This document shows, in pieces, positions 53,929-63,223 of a stretch of DNA of 64,000 nucleotides. The DNA is from Lachnospiraceae bacterium MD308 (GTDB lineage: Bacteria; Bacillota; Clostridia; Lachnospirales; Lachnospiraceae): assembly GCA_000403475.2 (NCBI GenBank), contig KE159796.1, forward strand, positions 251,570-315,569, given 5' to 3'. A program made the translations under genes and the position numbers. Position 1 is the stretch's first letter; each line of letters opens with the position of its first letter. Below the pieces are notes generated by a model. It worked only from the letters and a program-made list of their open reading frames with translations. It was not told where the DNA came from and made no database searches.

Positions 53929-55335
53929 ATGAAGATATTTAATACACTGTCAAAATCAAAACAGGAGTTTGTACCCTTAGAGGAGAACAAAGTCAAGATG
54001 TATGTATGCGGCCCCACCGTATATAATTTTATTCATATCGGTAATGCAAGGCCGATGATTGTATTTGACACAGTCAGAAGATACTTTGAGTACAAAGGCT
54101 ATGACGTTAATTTTGTATCCAATTTTACCGACGTGGATGACAAGATCATAAAAAAAGCGATTGAGGAAGGCGTGACTTCCGACGAGGTATCTAAACGCTT
54201 TATTGCAGAGTGCAAGAAGGATATGGAGGGTATGAACATCAAGCCTGCCACGAAGCATCCGCTGGCAACAGAGGAGATTGACGGCATGGTGGAGATGATC
54301 AAGACTTTAATTGACCAGGGATTCGCTTATGAGAAAAACGGTACGGTCTACTACCGTACAAGGAAGTTTGAGGAGTACGGCAAGCTCTCCCACAAGAATC
54401 TTGATGACTTGCGTTCCGGTGAACGTTCTCTCCTGGTGACAGGTGAGGACGAGAAAGAGGATGCTCTTGATTTTGTGCTCTGGAAGCCGAAGAAGGAGGG
54501 AGAGCCTTTCTGGGTATCACCCTGGAGCGAGGGACGTCCGGGCTGGCATATTGAGTGTTCGGTGATGTCGAAAAAATATCTGGGAGAGCAGATTGATATC
54601 CATGCCGGCGGTGAAGATCTGGTATTTCCACATCATGAGAATGAGATTGCGCAGAGTGAAGCGGCCAACGGAAAAGAGTTCTCCCGTTACTGGATGCATA
54701 ACGCATTTTTAAATATTGACAATCACAAAATGAGCAAGTCTCTCGGCAACTTCCGGACAGTTCGGGAGATTTCCGAGCAGTATGACTTGCAGGTGCTTCG
54801 CTTTTTCATGCTCAGCGCTCATTACAGGAGCCCGCTGAACTTTAGCGCAGACCTGATGGAAGCGTCAAAGAGTGGTCTTGAGCGTATCGTGAACGCGGCA
54901 GATAACTTAAAATTCCTTATGGGAAATGCGAAAAGCGATTGTATGACAGAGGCGGAAAAAGAGCTTTTTGCAAAGACAGAGGAGTTCGTACAGGGCTTTG
55001 AGCGGGCCATGGAGGATGACTTTAATACTGCAGACGCTGTGGCGGCAGTGTTTGAACTGGTAAAATATACAAACACCAATACGAACCAGGAGAGCTCTAA
55101 AGAGTATTTGCAAATGCTGCTTGAGCGTCTTGTGAAACTTACCGATGTTCTTGGACTGATTGTTAATAAGGAAGAGGATATTCTTGATGAGGAGATTGAA
55201 AAATTAATTGAAGAGCGGCAGGCAGCCCGCAAGGCGAAGGATTTTAAAAGGGCGGATGCAATCCGCGATGAATTACTGGAAAAGGGAATCATATTGAAGG
55301 ATACAAGAGAAGGGGTGCAATGGAAGAGAGCGTAG
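53929..55335 (+). CDS. cysS: Cysteinyl-tRNA synthetase
   Basis: The 468-residue class I synthetase has HIGN (in IHIGNARPM), the zinc ligands starting with C in MYVCGPTVYN and ECSVMS, and the KMSKS motif in NHKMSKSLGNF. It attaches cysteine to tRNA-Cys. It follows cysE by 26 bases in the same T-box-controlled transcript. MKIFNTLSK at 53929 matches the family start; the in-frame ATG at 53920 is only 2 bases from the Shine-Dalgarno. Length is normal. Confidence 0.96.
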   Translation: MKIFNTLSKSKQEFVPLEENKVKMYVCGPTVYNFIHIGNARPMIVFDTVRRYFEYKGYDVNFVSNFTDVDDKIIKKAIEEGVTSDEVSKRFIAECKKDMEGMNIKPATKHPLATEEIDGMVEMIKTLIDQGFAYEKNGTVYYRTRKFEEYGKLSHKNLDDLRSGERSLLVTGEDEKEDALDFVLWKPKKEGEPFWVSPWSEGRPGWHIECSVMSKKYLGEQIDIHAGGEDLVFPHHENEIAQSEAANGKEFSRYWMHNAFLNIDNHKMSKSLGNFRTVREISEQYDLQVLRFFMLSAHYRSPLNFSADLMEASKSGLERIVNAADNLKFLMGNAKSDCMTEAEKELFAKTEEFVQGFERAMEDDFNTADAVAAVFELVKYTNTNTNQESSKEYLQMLLERLVKLTDVLGLIVNKEEDILDEEIEKLIEERQAARKAKDFKRADAIRDELLEKGIILKDTREGVQWKRA

Positions 55336-55775
55336 TATGGCAGTTTGATACATGTATGAAGGAGATGCTGGGGATGAAAGAGGTGGATGTGAGAGAATAT
55401 TCACCTCTTACTCTGGCTTACATCGGCGACAGCATCTATGACCTGATCATCAAGTCCGTTGTAGTAAATGAGGGGAACCGGCCGGTTAAGGAGCTTCACC
55501 GGCAGACTAGCCGTTTTGTGAAAGCTTCTGCGCAGTCGCAGATGATGCGGGTGCTGCAGGACAAGCTTACGGAGGAAGAACACGGAGTCTATAAACGGGG
55601 AAGGAATGCGAAGAGTGTCTCTCCGGCGAAGAATCAGTCGGTCACGGATTACCGGAGGGCGACAGGCTTTGAGGCACTCATGGGATATCTTTATCTGAAC
55701 AGGGAGTGGGAGCGGATGCTGGAATTGGTGAAGGCAGGATTAGAGAGTTTAGAGAAAGCAAAAGGAGAGGTATGA
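55320..55775 (+). CDS. mrnC: Mini-ribonuclease III
   Basis: The 151-residue protein is an RNase III catalytic domain without a double-stranded RNA-binding domain, the MrnC form that matures 23S rRNA in Firmicutes. The signature is LAYIGDSIYDLIIK (about 28-41), with a second acidic site in RATGFEALMGYLYL. Its start overlaps the cysS end by 16 bases and its stop overlaps the rlmB start, so the genes are translationally coupled. This placement after cysS is standard in Firmicutes. Confidence 0.93.
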   Translation: MEESVVWQFDTCMKEMLGMKEVDVREYSPLTLAYIGDSIYDLIIKSVVVNEGNRPVKELHRQTSRFVKASAQSQMMRVLQDKLTEEEHGVYKRGRNAKSVSPAKNQSVTDYRRATGFEALMGYLYLNREWERMLELVKAGLESLEKAKGEV

Positions 55776-56527
55776 GAGAAGAGACAAAGGTTAATGAAAA
55801 TATCATTGAAGGGCGCAATGCGGTGCTGGAAGCGTTTCGTGCAGGAAAACCCATCGACAAACTGTTTGTGTTAGACGGGTGCACAGACGGGCCTGTCCGC
55901 ACGATTGTGCGGGAGGCGAAAAAGCATGATGTGATCTTGCAGTATGTGTCAAAGGAACGGCTTACCCAGCTTTCGGAGACAGGGAAGCATCAGGGCGTGG
56001 TCGCTTTTGCGGCGGCATATGAGTACAGTGAGGTGGAGGATATGCTTGCTTTGGCAAAGGAGCGGGGAGAGGAGCCGTTCTTGATCCTTTTGGACAATAT
56101 TGAAGACCCCCACAACCTGGGCGCTATCATTCGTACGGCGAACCTTGCCGGAGCCCACGGGGTGATCATCCCGAAGCGGCGGGCAGTGGGTCTTACAGCC
56201 ACGGTGGCGAAGACATCGGCAGGTGCTCTCAACTATACGCCGGTTGCCAAGGTAACGAACTTAAAAAAGACCATGGAGGAGCTGAAGGAGAAAGGTTTGT
56301 GGTTTGTCTGTGCAGATATGGGCGGTGAGCAGATGTACAGGCTCAACCTGACAGGCCCGATCGGACTCGTGGTGGGCAGTGAAGGCGAGGGGGTAAGCCG
56401 CCTGGTGAAGGAAAACTGTGATTTTACTGCTGGCATTCCCATGAAGGGGGAGATTGATTCACTCAATGCGTCTGTGGCAGCGGGAGTGCTTGCGTATGAG
56501 ATTGTAAGGCAGAGGCTGTGTCGATGA
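55772..56527 (+). CDS. rlmB: 23S rRNA 2'-O-ribose methyltransferase, RlmB type (SpoU family)
   Basis: The 251-residue protein has an N-terminal RNA-binding domain (ENIIEGRNAVLEAF) and a C-terminal trefoil-knot methyltransferase with the SPOUT motifs LDNIEDPHNLGAIIRTA, VVGSEGEGVSRLV and SLNASVAAGVLAYE. RlmB methylates G2251 of 23S rRNA, and some clostridial homologues may act on tRNA. ATG 55772 overlaps the mrnC stop (ATGA) and follows AAAGGAGAGG. The frame is open from 55706, but that region is inside mrnC. Confidence 0.92.
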   Translation: MREETKVNENIIEGRNAVLEAFRAGKPIDKLFVLDGCTDGPVRTIVREAKKHDVILQYVSKERLTQLSETGKHQGVVAFAAAYEYSEVEDMLALAKERGEEPFLILLDNIEDPHNLGAIIRTANLAGAHGVIIPKRRAVGLTATVAKTSAGALNYTPVAKVTNLKKTMEELKEKGLWFVCADMGGEQMYRLNLTGPIGLVVGSEGEGVSRLVKENCDFTAGIPMKGEIDSLNASVAAGVLAYEIVRQRLCR

Positions 56528-57129
56528 ATTGCTATAAACAGATGACGGATGAGCAGCTTATTGAAAAGCTCAGAGAAGGTGACTCGGGCATTATCGATTA
56601 CCTGATGGAAAAATATAAAAATACCGTTCGTAAAGAGGCCAACGCCATGTACCTTTTGGGAGGGGAGAATGACGACCTGATTCAAGAAGGGATGATTGGT
56701 CTGTTTAAGGCGGTGCAGGATTATGACCTGAAACAAGGAGCTTCTTTTTTTAGTTTTGCGAAGTTATGTATAACAAGACAGATGTATTCTGCGATTGAGG
56801 CATCCAGGCGAAAAAAGCATGGACCGCTCAACAGTTATGTCTCTTTTTATGAACAGGGAGAAGATGAAAGCTCTCTTGCGGATACAATGGAGGCAGGCGG
56901 GGAGAGCAATCCGGAGGAGCTGTTTGTGAGTCAGGAGTATGTAAGAATTCTGCAAAGCCGTCTTGAGGAGAGCTTAAGCGACTTGGAAAACCGGGTGCTT
57001 TACCTTCACCTGATGGGGACAGATTACAAGACGATCGCAAGGCTTTTAGATAAAAGCCCCAAGACGGTAGACAATGCGCTTCAGAGGATAAAAAATAAGA
57101 CGGAAAAGATATTGGAAAAAGAATCATGA
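56524..57129 (+). CDS. sigH: RNA polymerase sporulation-type sigma factor SigH
   Basis: The 201-residue sigma-70-family factor has region 2 (DDLIQEGMIGLFKAVQDYD and FAKLCITRQMYSAI) and region 4 (VLYLHLMGTDYKTIARLLDKSPKTVDNAL). It is the last gene of the cysE-cysS-mrnC-rlmB run, the conserved position of sigH (spo0H) in Firmicutes, where it starts early sporulation transcription. ATG 56524 overlaps the rlmB stop, so it is coupled to the cysteine T-box transcript unless an internal promoter exists. Confidence 0.93.
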   Translation: MNCYKQMTDEQLIEKLREGDSGIIDYLMEKYKNTVRKEANAMYLLGGENDDLIQEGMIGLFKAVQDYDLKQGASFFSFAKLCITRQMYSAIEASRRKKHGPLNSYVSFYEQGEDESSLADTMEAGGESNPEELFVSQEYVRILQSRLEESLSDLENRVLYLHLMGTDYKTIARLLDKSPKTVDNALQRIKNKTEKILEKES

Positions 57130-57135
57130 AGTATA

Positions 57136-57165
57136 TTGACAAACTACCCCTATGTATTGTATATT
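57136..57165 (+). promoter_or_regulatory. Promoter of tRNA-Thr
   Basis: TTGACA (57136-57141), 18 bases, TATATT (57160-57165), ending about 42 bases before the tRNA gene. Confidence 0.65.
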
Positions 57166-57207
57166 ATTAATGTTGCAGATTACATAAATGATGTGGTTTG
57201 CTTCTAA

Positions 57208-57280
<73 letters not shown>

Positions 57281-57304
57281 TTTACATGTAGGTGAGACAT
57301 AAGA

Positions 57305-57332
57305 AAACTCTTGAGTATTCAAGGGTTTTTTT
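57305..57332 (+). terminator. Terminator after tRNA-Thr
   Basis: AAACTCTTGA (57305-57314) and TCAAGGGTTT (57319-57328) pair (with a G-T pair) around GTAT and end in a run of seven T. Confidence 0.85.
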
Positions 57333-57359
57333 GTGCATATCAGCAAAGGAGGGAAGATT

Positions 57360-58691
57360 ATGAAGTTACAAAAGACGATGACGGAGGGACCTATCTGGAA
57401 GAATATCTTATCGTTTTCGGTTCCGTTAATTCTTGGAAATCTGTTCCAGCAGCTCTACAATACGGTGGACTCTGTTATTGTGGGGAATTATATCGGCAGT
57501 GAGGCGCTGGCGGCAGTAGGTTCTAGCGGAGCTATCATCAACCTGCTGGTAGGATTTTGCATCGGAGCATCGGCAGGCGCAGGGGTCGTGATTTCCCAGT
57601 TTTTTGGGGCGAAGGATAATGGGGGAGTGGAAAAAGCAGTCCATACGACTATTGCGATTGCAGTTTTTGCAGGAGCGATTGTGAGTATTGCGGGCGTATT
57701 TTTGTCTCCGGTTATCCTGCGGGCAATGGGGACGCCTGAGGAGGTGTTTGGTCCGGCGGTAACGTATCTTAAGATATTTTTTGGAGGGATGATATTCTCT
57801 GTTATATATAATATGTCTGCTGGTATACTGAATGCGGTGGGGAATTCTAAGCGGTCATTGATGTATCTGGTAATAGCGGCGGTTTCCAATATATTTTTAG
57901 ACCTGCTGTTCGTTGTCGTGTTTAAGATGGGAGTTGAAGGAGTTGCCCTTGCGACTGATATCGGACAGTTTATCTCCTGTATCTTCATTATCCGGTTCCT
58001 GGTGCGAAGCCAGGACGTATACCGTCTTAAGCTTCGGAATGTTCGGTTTTATGACAATCTGCTTGGGAAGATATTAAAAATCGGGCTGCCCACAGGGATT
58101 CAAAATATTGTAATCTCCCTGTCCAACGTGGTTGTCCAGTCCAGCGTCAACGGCTTTGGTGCGGCAGCCATGGCCGGATTTGCCGCGTATATAAAAATCG
58201 ACGGCTTCAATATCCTTCCGGTACTTAGTTTTAGCATGGCGGCGACTACATTTGCCGGACAGAATGTAGGGGCGGGAAAATATGACAGGGTAAAGAGGGG
58301 CATGTATGTGTCGGTGGCTATGGGCGTGTGCTACACCATTTTCACGGGAACTCTGCTTATCTTGTTTGCTCCGCAGGTGATCGGTGTATTTAGCGGAAAA
58401 GAGGAAGTGGTGGCTTACGGGGTGTATATCCTGAAATTTTTCTGCCCTTTCTACTGGATGTTAGGTATCCTGCAAGTGCTTGCGGGAACAATACGGGGAG
58501 TGGGGAAGACCTTTCAGGCGATGGTGGTATTTTTGTTCTCTCTGTGCATCTTCCGGGTGGCCTGGATCTGGGGCGCGCTTCGCATTGCCCATGAGCTTTT
58601 TGGCGTGATGACGGCGTATCCGGCTTCCTGGTGTGTGGGCATGATCATGATTCTTTTGTATGCGTGGAAAGGGAAATGGATGCCGGAGTGA
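57360..58691 (+). CDS. MATE-family multidrug efflux transporter
   Basis: The 443-residue protein has about twelve membrane helices in two similar halves, and the family-type opening ILSFSVPLILGNLFQQLYNTVDSVIVGNYIGSEALAAVG. MATE proteins of this NorM/DinF-like group export cationic drugs or metabolites with Na+ or H+. The substrate is unknown. AAGGAGGG about 8 bases upstream supports ATG 57360, not the in-frame ATG at 57333. It follows tRNA-Thr and its terminator, so it likely has an unseen promoter or relies on read-through. Confidence 0.92.
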   Translation: MKLQKTMTEGPIWKNILSFSVPLILGNLFQQLYNTVDSVIVGNYIGSEALAAVGSSGAIINLLVGFCIGASAGAGVVISQFFGAKDNGGVEKAVHTTIAIAVFAGAIVSIAGVFLSPVILRAMGTPEEVFGPAVTYLKIFFGGMIFSVIYNMSAGILNAVGNSKRSLMYLVIAAVSNIFLDLLFVVVFKMGVEGVALATDIGQFISCIFIIRFLVRSQDVYRLKLRNVRFYDNLLGKILKIGLPTGIQNIVISLSNVVVQSSVNGFGAAAMAGFAAYIKIDGFNILPVLSFSMAATTFAGQNVGAGKYDRVKRGMYVSVAMGVCYTIFTGTLLILFAPQVIGVFSGKEEVVAYGVYILKFFCPFYWMLGILQVLAGTIRGVGKTFQAMVVFLFSLCIFRVAWIWGALRIAHELFGVMTAYPASWCVGMIMILLYAWKGKWMPE

Positions 58692-58787
58692 TGAAAAAAG
58701 TATTGCAATCCTGCCTGGAAAGGTATATCTTTAAAACAGTTTCATGCAAATGAGACATACTAATGAAGGAAAGAGAGTTAAACATTT

Positions 58788-60146
58788 ATGAAGAGAGAAG
58801 GATTTAAGTCTCGCCTGGGCTTTTTATTAGTCAGTGCGGGATGTGCGGTTGGAATTGGAAATGTATGGAGATTCCCTTATGTGGCCGGGCAGAATGGCGG
58901 CGGTATCTTTGTGCTGCTGTATCTTTTGTTCCTGGTCTGTATGGGTATGCCGGTGCTCACCATGGAGCTGGCGGTAGGGCGTGCCAGCAGGAAAAGTGCG
59001 GTGCTTGGTTATAAGGCACTTGAAAAACCGGGGAGCAAGTGGCATATCCACGGGTGGTTCTGTATCTTTGGATGTTATATGTTGATGATGTATTATACAA
59101 CGGTATCAGGATGGATGGTCAGCTACTTTTTTAAATTTGCAGCCGGGACATTTAAGTCGTCCATGGGAGCAGAGGAAGTAGGAGCAGTATTTTCAGAGCT
59201 TTTGGCTTCTCCGGCGGAGATGGGGGTCTGGATGGGACTTACGGTCATTCTGGGATTTTTTGTATGTTCCAGAGGGTTACAGAACGGACTTGAGAAGATT
59301 AGTAAATTCATGATGGCGGCGCTTCTGGTGTTGATTCTGGTGCTGGCGGCTCACAGTGTACTTCTTTCCGGCGCAGCGGAAGGCGTCTCTTTCTATCTTG
59401 TGCCCAGTATTGAGAAAGTAAAAAGTGTAGGGCTTACGAACGTGATTACAGAAGCTATGAACCAGTCATTTTTCACGTTGAGTCTTGGAATCGCTGCTAT
59501 GGAGATATTCGGAAGCTATATGACCAAAGCTCATACACTTCCGGGGGAGGCGCTTCGAATCTGCGGGCTGGATACTTTTGTGGCGATCATGTCAGGGCTT
59601 ATTATCTTTCCTGCTTGTTTTTCTTATGGAGTGCAGCCGGACGCAGGCCCTTCACTGATCTTTGTGACACTGCCTAATGTATTTGTGAATATGGCCGGAG
59701 GACGTATATGGGGAGCGTTATTTTTCATGTTTATGACTTTTGCAAGCTTTTCAACGGTTATGGCTGTATTTGAGAATATTATCTCTTTTGCAGTGGATAT
59801 GTTTGGGACGAGCCGGAAGAAAGCAGTGCTTATTAACGGCGTGATCGTGCTGATCGCCAGTCTTCCCTGCGTGCTTGGCTATAATGTGTGGAGCAGCCTG
59901 CGCCTTATCGGGGGACGGGATGTGCTTGACAGCGAGGATTTTATCGTCAGCAACCTGCTCTTGCCAATCGGGTCTCTGATTTACCTTTTGTTCTGTGTTA
60001 CCCGGTTTGGCTGGGGATTTGATAAATATTACGAGGAGTGTAATGAGGGAGAGGGACTTAAGTTTTCAAAAGCATTAAAGCCGTATTTCCAGTTTGTGCT
60101 TCCGGTGCTTATCGTGGCCATCATTCTGCAGGGGCTGCTTCGCTAA
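58788..60146 (+). CDS. Neurotransmitter:sodium symporter (NSS/SNF) family transporter
   Basis: The 452-residue transporter opens with SRLGFLLVSAGCAVGIGNVWRFPYVAGQNGG, the unwound first helix that binds sodium and substrate in LeuT-type proteins. It has about eleven to twelve membrane helices. Bacterial members take up amino acids (tryptophan, tyrosine, leucine, alanine) with Na+. The specificity here is not readable. The Shine-Dalgarno (AAGGAAAG) is weak and rather distant from the ATG. The ThrE-type exporter gene follows 48 bases later. Confidence 0.92.
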   Translation: MKREGFKSRLGFLLVSAGCAVGIGNVWRFPYVAGQNGGGIFVLLYLLFLVCMGMPVLTMELAVGRASRKSAVLGYKALEKPGSKWHIHGWFCIFGCYMLMMYYTTVSGWMVSYFFKFAAGTFKSSMGAEEVGAVFSELLASPAEMGVWMGLTVILGFFVCSRGLQNGLEKISKFMMAALLVLILVLAAHSVLLSGAAEGVSFYLVPSIEKVKSVGLTNVITEAMNQSFFTLSLGIAAMEIFGSYMTKAHTLPGEALRICGLDTFVAIMSGLIIFPACFSYGVQPDAGPSLIFVTLPNVFVNMAGGRIWGALFFMFMTFASFSTVMAVFENIISFAVDMFGTSRKKAVLINGVIVLIASLPCVLGYNVWSSLRLIGGRDVLDSEDFIVSNLLLPIGSLIYLLFCVTRFGWGFDKYYEECNEGEGLKFSKALKPYFQFVLPVLIVAIILQGLLR

Positions 60147-60194
60147 ATTCGGTCAGCTTTCGGTCAGGAAAGAGATGCGGGATTGAGGTGCATT

Positions 60195-61412
60195 ATGGAT
60201 TATGAATTGTTGTTGAATGAAGTGCTGGGCATCGGGAAAGAGATGATCAAGAGCGGTGCCGAAACGGACCGGGCAGAAGACAGTATGTACCGGATGCTTT
60301 TGAGCTATGATATCGAGCAGTGCAATATATTTGCCATACAGAGCGATATCCAGGCGACCATCAAGCCCAGGGACGGACATTTTATCACCCAGATCCGGCG
60401 GGTTCATAAGGTGGGTTTCAATTATGACCGGCTGGACTATCTGAACAATCTATCCCGGTACATCTGTAAGAATAAGCCTTCCGTGGAAGAGATTCGTGAG
60501 CGGTTCGAAGAGGTTATAGGACGCAAGTCCCAGCCTTTGTACTTAAAATATTTGTCGGCGATTCTTGGGGGGATTGGGTTCGGCGTGTATTTCGGCTGTG
60601 ATTTCATGGATTCTTTTGTGGGGACATTTATCTGTGCTGCTTTTATCGTGTATATGGGAAATGTCCTCGACAAGAGGGGATATAATTTGGTGGTGTATAA
60701 TCTGACGCTTGCGTTTTTGTCATCGGCTGCGGTGTTTCTTGCCGGCAAGGCGGGACTTGGAAATCATCCGGACAGGATTGTGCTGGGGCTTAATATGGTG
60801 TTGATCAGCGGACTTGGGGTCGCCAACGGTATCCGTGACGTGTTGAAGCGGGCGTTTTTATCCGGACTTCTTAATATCGTCAATTCTTTTTTGGGAGCGG
60901 TGGCCATCGCCTGTGGAACCGGTCTTGCCATCGTGCTTTTCGAGGGAGAGATGTATGAGATGTACATTGCGCCAAGTATAGCCGTACAGCTTATTTCCTG
61001 CGGAGTGGCCAGTATGGGGTTTGCGCTTTTGTTCCAGGCGGCAACACGCCAGTCTATCTGGGCAGGCGTCGGCGGGGCCGGCAATTGCGGCATTTATCTT
61101 CTTGTACAGAATATCTGGGGGAATAATTTTGCGGCGGTGATGGCGGGGGCGGCATTTGTAGCGGCTTACGCCTATATCATGTCCAGGGTACATCGTGCGC
61201 CGGCTACAATCTTTCTCACAACGTCGATTATGCCGGTCATCCCCGGTGCGACACTGTTTTATATGATGCATGGGTTTGTGCAGGCAGATTACAGGCTTGC
61301 CATGCAGCAGACGATCTCGCTGGCTCAGACTTGCCTTGCGATTGCTTTCGGATTTCTTTTGGTGGAAATTGTGACTCGTCAGGAGAGCGGCAGGAGACAG
61401 CAGGGACAGTGA
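60195..61412 (+). CDS. ThrE-type threonine/serine exporter, both domains fused
   Basis: The 405-residue protein joins an N-terminal ThrE domain (about 1-245, with GIGKEMIKSGAETDRAEDSM at the start and five helices) to the C-terminal YjjB/DUF3815-like domain (about 255-395, with TTSIMPVIPGATLFY). Many Firmicutes encode these as two separate genes; here they are one chain, as in Corynebacterium ThrE. Members export threonine and serine. The ATG at 60195 follows GAGGTG. The amino-acid symporter upstream suggests a linked amino-acid transport role (inference). Confidence 0.85.
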   Translation: MDYELLLNEVLGIGKEMIKSGAETDRAEDSMYRMLLSYDIEQCNIFAIQSDIQATIKPRDGHFITQIRRVHKVGFNYDRLDYLNNLSRYICKNKPSVEEIRERFEEVIGRKSQPLYLKYLSAILGGIGFGVYFGCDFMDSFVGTFICAAFIVYMGNVLDKRGYNLVVYNLTLAFLSSAAVFLAGKAGLGNHPDRIVLGLNMVLISGLGVANGIRDVLKRAFLSGLLNIVNSFLGAVAIACGTGLAIVLFEGEMYEMYIAPSIAVQLISCGVASMGFALLFQAATRQSIWAGVGGAGNCGIYLLVQNIWGNNFAAVMAGAAFVAAYAYIMSRVHRAPATIFLTTSIMPVIPGATLFYMMHGFVQADYRLAMQQTISLAQTCLAIAFGFLLVEIVTRQESGRRQQGQ

Positions 61413-61465
61413 GCCTTCTGGGAAAATATGATGTAGCAGAGAGTGCAGGCGGGCGGAAATGAGCC

Positions 61466-61494
61466 TTGTCTACTTATATAAATTATGATAATAT
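61466..61494 (+). promoter_or_regulatory. Promoter of glnS
   Basis: TTGTCT (61466-61471), 17 bases, TAATAT (61489-61494), about 32 bases before the glnS start. Confidence 0.65.
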
Positions 61495-61525
61495 GGACGC
61501 ATGGCAGAATACAAGGAGGAAAAAT

Positions 61526-63193
61526 ATGGGAGAAGAGGTAGTTTCCAAAAATTTTATTGAGCAGGAGATAGATAAAGATCTGGCAGAAGGTGTCTATACA
61601 GAAGTATGTACGAGATTTCCGCCGGAGCCCAACGGGTATTTGCATATCGGACACGCGAAGTCCATCATTTTAAATTCCGGGCTTGCGAAGAAATATAAAG
61701 GAACTTTCCATCTGCGGTTCGATGATACGAATCCGACGAAGGAGGACATGGAATATGTAGAGTCCATCAAAGAGGATGTAGCATGGCTTGGCGCTGATTT
61801 TAAGGATCATCTTTTTTTTGCGTCGGATTATTTTGACGTGATGTATGACTGCGCAGTGAAGCTGATAAAGAAGGGGAAGGCGTATGTATGTGACCTGACG
61901 GCAGATGAGATCCGCCAGTACCGGGGGACGCTTACCGAGCCTGGAAAAGACAGCCCTTACAGAAACCGCTCCGTTGAGGAGAACCTTGCTTTGTTCGAAG
62001 GAATGAAGAACGGGGAGTACAAGGACGGGGAGAAGGTACTGCGGGCGAAGATTGACATGTCTTCACCGAACATCAATATGCGTGATCCGGTAATCTACCG
62101 GGTGGCCCGTATGCCTCACCACAATACGGGGGATAAATGGTGTATCTACCCAATGTATGATTTTGCGCATCCGATCGAGGACGCAGTGGAAAAAATCACC
62201 CATTCGATTTGTACGTTGGAGTTTGAGGATCACAGGCCCCTCTATGACTGGGTGGTAAAGGAGTGTGAGTTTGACCCGGCGCCGCGCCAGATTGAGTTTG
62301 CGAAGCTTTATCTGACGAATGTGGTGACCGGAAAGCGGTATATTAAGAAGTTAGTGCAGGACGGTATCGTGGATGGCTGGGATGACCCGCGTCTGGTGTC
62401 TATCGCGGCGCTAAGGAGAAGAGGCTTTACACCGGAGTCTCTTCGAATGTTCGTGGAGTTGTGCGGCGTGTCAAAGAGCCAGAGCTCCGTGGATTATGCC
62501 ATGCTTGAGTATTGCATCAGGGAGGACTTAAAGCTTAAAAAGCCCAGGATGATGGCGGTACTTGATCCGGTAAAGCTTATTATCGACAACTACCCGGAAG
62601 GGGAAGTGGAATATTTAGAAGCAGACAATAACCTGGAAAATCCGGAGCTTGGAAAGCGCAGGCTGCCATTTTGCCGGGAGCTTTATATTGAGCGCGAGGA
62701 CTTTATGATTGAGCCCCCGAAGAAATATTTCCGTCTGTTCCCAGGCAACGAGGTGCGTCTGATGAACGCATATTTTGTAAAATGTGAAAGTTATGAGACG
62801 GACGAGGCGGGTAATGTAACAGTTGTGCACTGTACCTACGACCCAGAGACGAAGTGCGGGACAGGGTTTACCGGAAGAAAGGTAAAGGGAACCATCCACT
62901 GGGTAGCAGCCCCTTACGCGAAGCAGGCACAAGTAAGGCTCTATGAGAATCTGGTAGATGAAGAGAAGGGTGTTTACAATAAAGAAGACGGTTCTTTGAA
63001 TCTTAATCCGAATTCTCTTGAGATTCGTAAAAACTGCTATGTGGAGGACAGCTTTGACGGTGCGAAGGGCCATGACAGCTTTCAGTTTGTGCGGAACGGG
63101 TATTTTTGCATTGATTCGAAAGATTCAACGCCGGAGAACCTGGTGTTTAACCGGATCGTATCTTTGAAGAGCTCTTTTAAGCTACCGAAATAG
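61526..63193 (+). CDS. glnS: Glutaminyl-tRNA synthetase
   Basis: The 555-residue class I synthetase has the HIGH motif (LHIGHAKS, 40-43 region) and the KMSKS-equivalent [18 protein letters not shown] and [11 protein letters not shown] are typical of GlnS rather than bacterial GltX, and the C-terminal anticodon-binding beta-barrels are present. Most Firmicutes lack GlnS and make Gln-tRNA by amidation with GatCAB, so this gene is probably an old horizontal acquisition. ATG 61526 follows AAGGAGG; the frame is open to 61466 but without a ribosome site. Confidence 0.95.
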   Translation: MGEEVVSKNFIEQEIDKDLAEGVYTEVCTRFPPEPNGYLHIGHAKSIILNSGLAKKYKGTFHLRFDDTNPTKEDMEYVESIKEDVAWLGADFKDHLFFASDYFDVMYDCAVKLIKKGKAYVCDLTADEIRQYRGTLTEPGKDSPYRNRSVEENLALFEGMKNGEYKDGEKVLRAKIDMSSPNINMRDPVIYRVARMPHHNTGDKWCIYPMYDFAHPIEDAVEKITHSICTLEFEDHRPLYDWVVKECEFDPAPRQIEFAKLYLTNVVTGKRYIKKLVQDGIVDGWDDPRLVSIAALRRRGFTPESLRMFVELCGVSKSQSSVDYAMLEYCIREDLKLKKPRMMAVLDPVKLIIDNYPEGEVEYLEADNNLENPELGKRRLPFCRELYIEREDFMIEPPKKYFRLFPGNEVRLMNAYFVKCESYETDEAGNVTVVHCTYDPETKCGTGFTGRKVKGTIHWVAAPYAKQAQVRLYENLVDEEKGVYNKEDGSLNLNPNSLEIRKNCYVEDSFDGAKGHDSFQFVRNGYFCIDSKDSTPENLVFNRIVSLKSSFKLPK

Positions 63194-63223
63194 TAATTGT
63201 ATGATTTTGATATTGGAGATTTC

